DNA of 5,315 nucleotides, taken from contig MGSU01000312.1 in the NCBI GenBank assembly GCA_001799195.1, positions 1 through 5,315 of the forward strand, in the 5' to 3' direction. Below are positions 1 through 5,315 of the stretch, piece after piece; positions within the stretch are counted from its first letter, which is position 1; every line of letters begins with the position of its first letter. The position numbers were made by a program, and so were the translations under genes. A model generated the notes under the pieces. The model was not told the origin of the DNA. It made no database searches and worked only from the letters and a program-made list of their open reading frames with translations. The stretch is from Deltaproteobacteria bacterium RIFOXYA12_FULL_61_11 (GTDB lineage Bacteria; Bdellovibrionota_F; JAHFAK01; YA12-FULL-61-11).

Positions 1-687
1 ATCCTCGCCGATCATCAGGTCACGGACGAATTCCTCGCGATGGATCAGGGGTTCGGTAGCAAGCGGATGCATCACATAGGCCGCGTTCTTCTCGGGGGAG
101 TTCTCGACGACGTTCAACCAAGCCACGACCCCGTTCTTACTGACCATGAGATCCCGGGGGTCCTCGCAGCGAACTTCGCGCGCCGTGGTTTTCCCCGGCC
201 TGAGTACCGAGACGGCGTTGAGTTGGGTAATCGAACCGTAGTGCCGCAACCAGACGACCGAGCCGTCTTCGGAGACGATCAGGCTGGTTACCTTCTCTTC
301 GCGCAGAATCAAGGGTTTTTCGGTCTTCGGTTGCAGGATGAGCACGGCGTTGTCCTTGCGGGCGTCGGTCTCGGCATAATCCCGGAACCAGGCGACCGTG
401 CCGTCATCGCCGGCCACGAGATTGGTCACCACTTCGCTGGACAGTTCCAGAGGAAGTACCGTGTCCGGGCGGAGGACGAAAACGGCGTTGAGGGTCGAGA
501 CGTCGCCTATCCTGCGGACCCAGGCGACGGTGCCGTCTTTGGCCACGCGCAGGTCGGCCGGGTATTCTTCCACGAATTTGAGCGGTTCGCTCTGGCCGGG
601 CCGGAGGATGAACACGGCATTGTGGTCCGCATTCTCCTCGTCGATGCGAATCCAGGCCACGGTGCCGCTCTCGCCGATGATCAAGTC
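1..687 (-). repeat. Five and a fraction tandem repeats of 132-138 bp encoding 44-46 residue units
   Basis: The units, in coding order, are bases 687-556, 555-424, 423-286, 285-154 and 153-22, followed by the first 21 bases of a sixth. Four units are 132 bp. The third is 138 bp because of a two-codon insertion in the loop between the conserved Trp and Asn. The best conserved DNA stretch encodes D-G-T-V-A-W (for example gacggcaccgtcgcctgg in unit 2); the other units differ there at several bases. The units have therefore diverged, and this is protein-level repetition by old internal duplication, not a recent satellite. The reading frame is kept throughout. Confidence 0.85.
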
Positions 688-750
688 GGGGTTATTGGCC
701 AAGCTCGGCAGGGCGATCGCGACCGCGAGCAGGAAAAGAATTGTCTTCAT
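1..750 (-). CDS. Secreted tandem-repeat protein, probable beta-propeller, C-terminus outside window
   Basis: The function is unknown. The frame is open for 250 codons from ATG at 750 to base 1 with no stop, so the C-terminus is missing. Residues 1-18 form a classical Sec signal peptide: a Lys at position 2, a hydrophobic core (ILFLLAVAIAL) and a likely cleavage after Ser-Leu-Ala18. The protein is therefore probably exported to the periplasm or outside the cell. From residue 22 it consists of repeats of 44-46 residues with the pattern D-L-x-V-x-x-D-G-T-V-A-W, a variable loop, N-A-V-x-x-L-R-P, then P-L and an acidic end. Conserved Trp are at 33, 77, 121, 167 and 211; conserved Asn at 44, 88, 134, 178 and 222. 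The alternating hydrophobic strands suggest four-stranded propeller blades resembling PD40/TolB repeats (inference). An AAGGGGGAG ribosome site precedes this ATG. An in-frame ATG at 783 is possible but would bury the signal peptide behind 11 hydrophilic residues. It lies 82 bases downstream of trmFO on the same strand. Confidence 0.85.
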   Translation of the reverse strand, partial: MKTILFLLAVAIALPSLANNPDLIIGESGTVAWIRIDEENADHNAVFILRPGQSEPLKFVEEYPADLRVAKDGTVAWVRRIGDVSTLNAVFVLRPDTVLPLELSSEVVTNLVAGDDGTVAWFRDYAETDARKDNAVLILQPKTEKPLILREEKVTSLIVSEDGSVVWLRHYGSITQLNAVSVLRPGKTTAREVRCEDPRDLMVSKNGVVAWLNVVENSPEKNAAYVMHPLATEPLIHREEFVRDLMIGED

Positions 751-754
751 GGAA

Positions 755-763
755 CTCCCCCTT
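755..763 (-). promoter_or_regulatory. Shine-Dalgarno sequence of the secreted repeat protein gene
   Basis: The minus strand reads AAGGGGGAG, then TTCC, then ATG at 750. The AGGGGG core ends 6 bases before the start codon and the GGAG core ends 4 bases before it. Together with the signal peptide that begins at this ATG, it fixes the start and supports the minus strand as the coding strand. Confidence 0.65.
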
Positions 764-832
764 GAGTCGTAGTGGCCCTTCATGCCACAACTCGATCGGG
801 AAGTCAATGCTGCTGAGAAAAGGAAAAGGGCT

Positions 833-2146
833 TCAGCGTTGTCCGAGGACCCACCGTTCGAGCTCGGCGAGTGCGCGGCGGGCATGTCCTCGCTTGCGTT
901 CTGATCGTGGGAGGTCGAGCGGTGGCAAGAGCCCGTAGTTCGCGGACATGGGCTGGAAACGTTGGGCATTGCCGGGATCGGTGAGGTAGGCGCAGAGTGC
1001 GCCGCACAATGTGGTTCGCGGAAGTGGGACGAAGGGACGGCCCTGTAGCTTGGCTTCGACGGCTTTTCCCGCCACCAATCCCATGGCCGTGGATTCGAGA
1101 TATCCTTCGACCCCGGAGAGCTGTCCCGCGAGGTACCAGCGTGGTTCCTGTCCGAAGGAGAGGTCGGCTCGGAGCAAGTTCGGCGAATTGAAGAAGGTAT
1201 TACGGTGGATAGAGCCATAACGGAGGATCTCTACGGCCGCGAGACCGGGGAGCGCACGAATGACCTCTCGCTGTGCCCCTTGGACCATGCGGGTCTGGAA
1301 GCCGACTAGGCTGTAGATTTCTTGCTCCAGACGTTCCCGCCGGAGCTGAACTACGGCATACGGGCGGGTTCCCGTGCGGGGATCGAGCAGGCCGACCGGT
1401 TTGAACGGCCCGTATGCGAGAGTTTCTGCTCCGCGTTCGACCATGACCTCGAGCGGGAGACAGGCTTCGAAGAAGCGCGGTTCCTCGAAATCGCGCAGCG
1501 GATATTTCTCGGCGATGACAATGCGGCCGAGCAGGGCCTCATACTCGCGGCGATCGAGGGGGATGTTGAGGTAATCGGCACTGCCTTTCTCGTAGCGTGA
1601 GGCAGCGAAGACGATCGAGCGGTCTATGCTCGTACCATCCACGATAGGGGATATGGCATCGTAGAAATACAGGTCCTCCTTCCCGATCAGAGGAGCTAGC
1701 GTGGTAAGGAGGGCGGGATCGGTGAGCGGACCGGTTGCCAGGATTACGGCTTCGGCCTGTTCGAGAACGGTGAGGTCTTGGACCAGTTCGCGCCGCAAGT
1801 TGATGGCGGGATGAGCTTCGACCGCCTGGGTCACAGCGAGGGAAAACTTTTCCCGGTCCACGGCCATGGTCGCTCCGGCCGGGACTCTGCAACGTTCGGC
1901 CAGGGCCAGCACCGAGGACCCGAGCAAGCGTAACTCCCCTTTGAGCAATCCGGCGGCGGTCTCTTCCTGGTCGCTCTTGAGCGAATTGCTGCAGACCAAT
2001 TCGGCCAGACCGGGCAGTTTGTGGGCCGCGGAATAGCGCAGCGGCTTCATCTCTCGAAGGGTGACCTCGAAGCCTTGTCTTGCGAGGTAGAGCGCGGCCT
2101 CGCTCCCGGCAAGGCCTCCTCCGACGACCTCAACTCTGGACATCAT
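833..2146 (-). CDS. trmFO: Methylenetetrahydrofolate-tRNA-(uracil-54-C5)-methyltransferase TrmFO
   Basis: This cytoplasmic FAD enzyme methylates U54 of the tRNA T-loop to ribothymidine, taking the carbon from methylenetetrahydrofolate and reducing power from NAD(P)H. Numbered from ATG at 2146 (437 residues, normal for the family), it shows the N-terminal dinucleotide-binding motif GGGLAGSEAA (9-18), the ELVCSNSL segment with Cys52, PAGATMAVDRE (89-99), FYDAISPIV (161-169), FEACLPLEVMVERG with Cys229 (226-239), HRNTFFNSP (314-322), the FAD-contacting GQLSGVEGYLESTAMG (341-356) and MSANYGLLPP (400-409). Cys52 and Cys229 match Cys53 and Cys226 of the Bacillus subtilis enzyme, the latter tied to catalysis, so the protein looks active. 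Possible starts are GTG 2149, ATG 2146 and ATG 2143. ATG 2146 is chosen because GAGG (2159-2156) lies 9 bases upstream. The start overlaps the 3' end of topA by 17 bases, so translation is probably coupled. The GidA-like fold could suggest MnmG, but the length and motifs are those of TrmFO. Confidence 0.96.
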   Translation of the reverse strand: MMSRVEVVGGGLAGSEAALYLARQGFEVTLREMKPLRYSAAHKLPGLAELVCSNSLKSDQEETAAGLLKGELRLLGSSVLALAERCRVPAGATMAVDREKFSLAVTQAVEAHPAINLRRELVQDLTVLEQAEAVILATGPLTDPALLTTLAPLIGKEDLYFYDAISPIVDGTSIDRSIVFAASRYEKGSADYLNIPLDRREYEALLGRIVIAEKYPLRDFEEPRFFEACLPLEVMVERGAETLAYGPFKPVGLLDPRTGTRPYAVVQLRRERLEQEIYSLVGFQTRMVQGAQREVIRALPGLAAVEILRYGSIHRNTFFNSPNLLRADLSFGQEPRWYLAGQLSGVEGYLESTAMGLVAGKAVEAKLQGRPFVPLPRTTLCGALCAYLTDPGNAQRFQPMSANYGLLPPLDLPRSERKRGHARRALAELERWVLGQR

Positions 2147-4388
2147 CACCGAGGACCTCGCGATAGCCGCAGCCTTCTCGCGGGCAGGTCAGACTGTGCT
2201 CGCCGAAGCGCTGCTTCTTTTCCACGAGGAAGGGGGCTCCACAGGTCGGACAAGGTTTTTTCACCGGCCGGTCCCACGAGATGTAGCGGCAGGCCGGGTA
2301 ACGATCGCAGCCGTAGAAGACCTTGCCGCGCTTGCTGCGTTTCTCGGCGAGCATGCCAGTGCAGCCTTCCTCCGGACAGCCCACGCCGATATTGGGCGAT
2401 CGGGTGTACTTGCAGTCGGGGTAGGCGGCACAGGCCAGGAAACGGCCGAACCGTCCGTGCCGATACACCATGTCCTTGCCGCACTTCGCGCACCGTTCGC
2501 CGGTACGTTCTTCCTCGAGGACTTTGAGGGCACCGCTCTCGTCGCGCACGAACTCGCGCGTACCCTTGCAGTCCGGATAGCGAGAGCAGGCGAGGAAGCT
2601 GCCGTTGCGACCCCATTTGATGACCATGGGGCCGCCGCAGAGGGAACAGGTAATCTCGGTCGGGGTTTCCTCGCGTTTGACGTTGCGCATCTCTTCGCGG
2701 GCAACCTCGAGGTCGCGTCGGAACCCCTCGTAGAACGTGCCGATCACCGTCTGCCAGACCTCCCGGCCCTGCTCGATGTGGTCGAGCTGTTCCTCCAGGG
2801 AGGCGGTGAACTCGATGTTCATGATGGTCGGGAAACTATCGACGAGGAGATCGTTGATGATCATGCCCAGCTCGGTCGGAACGAAGCGTCCCTCCTGCTT
2901 GTGCACGTATTCCTTGTCCGTGATGGTGGAAAGGATGGTGGCATAGGTGGAGGGGCGGCCGATGCCGTTCTCTTCGAGTTCCTTGACCAGAGAACTCTCG
3001 GAGAAGCGAGGCGGTGGTTGGGTGAAATGCCTGCTTGGTTCGATGGCGAGGACGTCCAGTTTCTGCTGTTTTTCGAGTCCTGCCGGCAATTCGGATTCGT
3101 CTTCGCCCTTGTCCTCGCGCTGCTGGGGTTGATAGACCTCGAGGAAACCGGGCAGCCGCAACACCGAGCCGGTGGCGCGGAAGGTACAGCCCGCAATAGT
3201 GGTCTCGACGACGGTCTGATCGTAGACGGCAGGCTTCATCTGGCTGGCCACGAAACGCCGCCAGATTAATTCGTAGAGACGGAACTGTTCCGCGCTGAGG
3301 TGCCCGCGGACGTGATCGGGTACGAAGCCCATGCTCGTGGGCCGAATGGCCTCATGGGCGTCCTGGGCGGATTTCTTGGTGGTGTAATGATTGGGCTTCT
3401 CGGGTACTGTGTCCTGTCCGTAGGTTGCTGCGATGTAGGCTCGTACCTCGGTCAGGGCTTCTTCCGAGGTACGTACCGAGTCGGTACGCATGTAGGTGAT
3501 GAGACCCGAGACCGCCTCACCGCCCAGTTCAACGCCTTCGTAGAGTCGTTGGGCCAACATCATGGTTTTACGGGCAGGATAACGCAGCCTGCTGGAGGAT
3601 TCCATCTGCATCGAGCTGGTGATGAAGGGAGGACCGGGGTTGCGTCTGCGTTCGCGGCGTTGGACCTCGTCGATCAGTACCTCGCGGCCTTCGAGCCGTT
3701 TCCTCACCTCGTCCGCGGAGCGTTGATCGGGGAGGTTGACGTCCTTGCCGTCGATCTTGACCAACTTCATGGAAAAGGTACGACCGTTCGGACCCGCGAC
3801 CTGCAGGGTCATCTTCCAGTACTCTTCTTTCACAAAGGCGCGGATCTCGCGCTCGCGGTCGCAGATCAGCCGGAGCGAGACCGACTGAACCCTCCCGGCC
3901 GAGAGGCCCCGGCGGACTTTGTCCCACAAAAGCGGGCTGAGGTTGTATCCTACCAGCCGATCGAGGACCCGTCGGGCTACTTGCGAGTGGTACTTGGAGA
4001 GGTTGAGCTGCTCGGGCCGGCCAAGGGATTCGATGATCTTGTTCTTGGTAATCTCGTTGAAGAGGACTCGGTATACTTTCGTGTTCTTGCCTCGTATCTC
4101 ATCGTAGAGATGCCAAGCGATGGCTTCTCCTTCGCGGTCCGGGTCGGGGGCGAGGAAGACTTCGCTGCTCTCCGCCGCCTGCTTGCGGATCTCGGCGAGG
4201 ATCTTGTTCTTCCCGCGGATGGTGACGTAGCGCGGTTCGAAGTTCTTGGCGACGTCGACTCCCAACTCGCTCTTGGGCAGATCTTTGATGTGACCGACCG
4301 AGGCCAGGACTTCGTATTGGCCCTTGAGGTATTTGCGGATGGTGTTGGCCTTGGTCGGGGACTCGACGATGATCAGCGGTTTGCTCAT
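2130..4388 (-). CDS. topA: DNA topoisomerase I (type IA), four C-terminal zinc fingers
   Basis: TopA relaxes negatively supercoiled DNA by cutting one strand through a 5'-phosphotyrosine link and passing the other strand; Mg2+ is required. The 752-residue protein is complete. The Toprim domain begins with IIVESPTKANTIRKYL (Glu9) and carries the metal-binding APDPDREGEAIAWHL (Asp82, Asp84, Glu86). GYNLSPLLWDKVRRGLSAGR (147-166) and RVQSVSLRL follow. The catalytic tyrosine is Tyr299 in LITYMRTDS (296-304), with Arg301 matching E. coli Arg321. HEAIRPTS (345-352) and GIGRPSTYATILSTI (475-489) are also typical. The C-terminus holds four four-cysteine zinc ribbons: Cys581/584/601/607, 633/636/653/659, 671/676/694/700 and 713/716/735/740. 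E. coli TopA has three such ribbons; copy number varies among bacteria. The ATG overlaps the dprA stop as ATGA, with a weak AAGAG (4399-4395) 6 bases upstream. It is the middle gene of a coupled dprA-topA-trmFO block. Confidence 0.98.
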   Translation of the reverse strand: MSKPLIIVESPTKANTIRKYLKGQYEVLASVGHIKDLPKSELGVDVAKNFEPRYVTIRGKNKILAEIRKQAAESSEVFLAPDPDREGEAIAWHLYDEIRGKNTKVYRVLFNEITKNKIIESLGRPEQLNLSKYHSQVARRVLDRLVGYNLSPLLWDKVRRGLSAGRVQSVSLRLICDREREIRAFVKEEYWKMTLQVAGPNGRTFSMKLVKIDGKDVNLPDQRSADEVRKRLEGREVLIDEVQRRERRRNPGPPFITSSMQMESSSRLRYPARKTMMLAQRLYEGVELGGEAVSGLITYMRTDSVRTSEEALTEVRAYIAATYGQDTVPEKPNHYTTKKSAQDAHEAIRPTSMGFVPDHVRGHLSAEQFRLYELIWRRFVASQMKPAVYDQTVVETTIAGCTFRATGSVLRLPGFLEVYQPQQREDKGEDESELPAGLEKQQKLDVLAIEPSRHFTQPPPRFSESSLVKELEENGIGRPSTYATILSTITDKEYVHKQEGRFVPTELGMIINDLLVDSFPTIMNIEFTASLEEQLDHIEQGREVWQTVIGTFYEGFRRDLEVAREEMRNVKREETPTEITCSLCGGPMVIKWGRNGSFLACSRYPDCKGTREFVRDESGALKVLEEERTGERCAKCGKDMVYRHGRFGRFLACAAYPDCKYTRSPNIGVGCPEEGCTGMLAEKRSKRGKVFYGCDRYPACRYISWDRPVKKPCPTCGAPFLVEKKQRFGEHSLTCPREGCGYREVLGDDVQS
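2156..2159 (-). promoter_or_regulatory. Shine-Dalgarno GAGG for trmFO inside the end of topA
   Basis: GAGG lies within the last codons of topA, 9 bases before ATG 2146, 6 before GTG 2149 and 12 before ATG 2143. The spacing is acceptable for the first two and poor for the third. It decides the start only weakly; ATG 2146 is preferred for its codon. Confidence 0.45.
4385..4388 (-). other. ATGA stop-start overlap between dprA and topA
   Basis: On the minus strand, dprA ends AAC CGA TGA and topA begins ATG AGC AAA, sharing ATGA. Such overlaps commonly let a terminating ribosome restart on the next gene. The Shine-Dalgarno of topA is weak (AAGAG), which fits dependence on coupling (inference). 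Confidence 0.8.
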
Positions 4389-5315
4389 CGGTTACTCTTG
4401 AGGTATCTAGCGCCCTTCGTCTCGACAACGACTCCGACCAGGGACAGCTCCAGCAGCGCGGCAAGGGCGGCCTCGGGCGAGAGACCGCTGGAGTTCACAA
4501 CCTGGTCCAGAGTCACCGCCCGCTCCGGGTCGAGGCATTCTATTACCAGGGCTTGGTCGCTTGTCAATGTCGGGACCAGGAGTTCCTTGTTCGGACGTTC
4601 GGGTTCGCGGGTCACGAGGCCGAGCGGAGTCAATTCTTCGAGGATGTGTTCCACGGTCGTGACCAGTTTTGCCCCCCTGGAGAGCAAGGCATTGGTTCCC
4701 TGACGATCGCGGTCGAACATGCTGCGGGGCACGGCGAAGACCTCGCGGTTCTGGTGTAGGGCTTGATATGCGGTCACCAGGGAACCGCTGCGCAGTGCGG
4801 CCTCGAAAACCACGACTCCCAGACCGAGGCCGCTGATGACGCGATTGCGGCGGGGGAAGTTGGCGCTCAATGGTCCATGGTCGATCGGGAATTCCGAGAT
4901 CACCGCCCCCTGGTTCGCCACCGCGTCGGCGAGCTCCGTGTGTTCGGGGGGATAGACGGTGCCGATGCCGCATCCCAGGACGGCGACGGTTCTCCCACCT
5001 GCTGCGAGGGTGGCCCGATGCACTTCGGCGTCAATGCCGCGCGCGAGACCGCTGACCAGTCCCAACCCCGCTTCCACCAGTCCGGGAACCAGGGCGCGCA
5101 CCGCATCCAGACCGTAACGCGAGGCCTTGCGGGATCCGACGCCTGCCAGGAGGGGACGGCCGAGGTCAGCGATACTGCCTCGCACGTAGAGCAGGGGCGG
5201 TGGATCGGTCAACACGGCCAAGCGTTCCGGATAGGAAGGGTTGCCGAGCGCGAGCAAGCCGACCGCGTGTTTTTCCAGGAGCGCGGCGAGCCGATCCTCG
5301 AAAGCACCGAGGTCG
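4385..5315 (-). CDS. dprA: DNA-processing protein DprA (Smf), N-terminus outside window
   Basis: DprA binds incoming single-stranded DNA during natural transformation, protects it and helps load RecA; it is also widespread in bacteria not known to be competent. The frame stays open to the right edge, and 309 residues are visible (codon 1 at 5314). The true start lies outside; a TTG at 5257 sits inside the conserved region and is not the start. Visible are the end of the N-terminal helical region, then LGNPSYPERL and DPPPLLYVRG leading into the Rossmann-like DprA fold: GSRKASRYGLD (60-70), VSGLARGID (87-95), VAVLGCGIGTVYPP (110-123), SEFP (140-143), NFPRRNRVISGLGLGVVV (152-169), SGSLVTA (176-182) and GTNALLSRGAKLV (206-218). 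A winged-helix C-terminal domain (about 250-306, LTSDQALVIECL to ARYLKS) is present, as in many longer DprA proteins. The usual VPG after REVFA reads VPR here (Arg197). The stop overlaps topA by four bases. Confidence 0.95.
   Translation of the reverse strand, partial: DLGAFEDRLAALLEKHAVGLLALGNPSYPERLAVLTDPPPLLYVRGSIADLGRPLLAGVGSRKASRYGLDAVRALVPGLVEAGLGLVSGLARGIDAEVHRATLAAGGRTVAVLGCGIGTVYPPEHTELADAVANQGAVISEFPIDHGPLSANFPRRNRVISGLGLGVVVFEAALRSGSLVTAYQALHQNREVFAVPRSMFDRDRQGTNALLSRGAKLVTTVEHILEELTPLGLVTREPERPNKELLVPTLTSDQALVIECLDPERAVTLDQVVNSSGLSPEAALAALLELSLVGVVVETKGARYLKSNR

Noticed and set aside
40-765. Plus-strand ORF of 241 codons across the left part of the window
   Set aside because: It is antisense to the repeat protein. 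The minus strand has a signal peptide, a good ribosome site, conserved repeat residues, GC-rich third positions and the same direction as its neighbours. The plus ORF has only repetitive shadows and no recognisable domain.
748-783. Alternative in-frame ATG at 783 for the secreted repeat protein
   Set aside because: It would add 11 hydrophilic residues ahead of the signal peptide and ignore the strong ribosome site before ATG 750.
772-788. Small hairpin GTGGC-ATGAAGG-GCCAC on the minus strand after trmFO, as a possible terminator
   Set aside because: The stem is only 5 bp with a 7-base loop and is not followed by a T-run, so it does not qualify as an intrinsic terminator. The T-rich run before it (around 814-828) has no hairpin in front of it.
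779-807. Possible promoter TTGACT (807-802) with CATGAA (784-779) at 17-base spacing
   Set aside because: The -35 box matches 5 of 6 consensus positions, but the -10 box matches only 3 of 6. In a short gap this can occur by chance, so it is noted but not annotated.
2196-3269. Plus-strand ORF of 357 codons
   Set aside because: It is fully antisense to topA, whose motifs are unmistakable. Long antisense ORFs are expected in GC-rich genes that rarely contain the reverse complements of stop codons in that frame.
3300-4703. Plus-strand ORF of 467 codons
   Set aside because: It lies antisense across the N-terminal half of topA and into dprA. It has no domain of its own and is a GC-rich shadow.
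4385-5257. TTG at 5257 as the start of dprA
   Set aside because: The frame is open beyond it to the window edge, and the residues before it (FEDRLAALLEKHAVG) continue naturally into the conserved DprA region. The start lies outside.

Overview
The window is a bacterial chromosome segment, GC-rich by eye (roughly 60%), with every supported gene on the minus strand. Read in the direction of transcription (high to low coordinates) it holds the 3' part of dprA, complete topA, complete trmFO, an 82-base gap, and then the 5' part of a secreted tandem-repeat protein that runs off the left edge.

The first three genes form a tight block. The dprA stop and topA start share an ATGA, and the start of trmFO lies inside the last codons of topA, so cotranscription and translational coupling are likely. 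The order dprA-topA-trmFO is a known conserved bacterial arrangement. It is familiar from Firmicutes, where xerC and hslVU often follow, and from several deltaproteobacterial and acidobacterial lineages. The folate-dependent tRNA methyltransferase TrmFO argues against a gammaproteobacterium, which would use TrmA. The GC-rich codon use and the secreted repeat protein would fit an acidobacterial or former-deltaproteobacterial genome, but this taxonomic guess is an inference. The three products handle nucleic acids: DprA loads RecA on incoming single-stranded DNA, TopA relaxes negative supercoils, and TrmFO makes ribothymidine at tRNA position 54.

The least ordinary part is bases 1-750. The minus strand there is one uninterrupted reading frame of 250 codons, with a Shine-Dalgarno sequence, a clean Sec signal peptide, and five full copies plus the start of a sixth of a 44-46 residue repeat. 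The repeat looks like a beta-propeller blade, distantly like the PD40/TolB type. This gene has no stop inside the window, so a caller that requires complete ORFs would miss it and could instead report a false plus-strand ORF. I cannot assign it a function. I see no RNA gene, insertion sequence, CRISPR array or prophage element, and no strong evidence of an undescribed system beyond this uncharacterised repeat protein.
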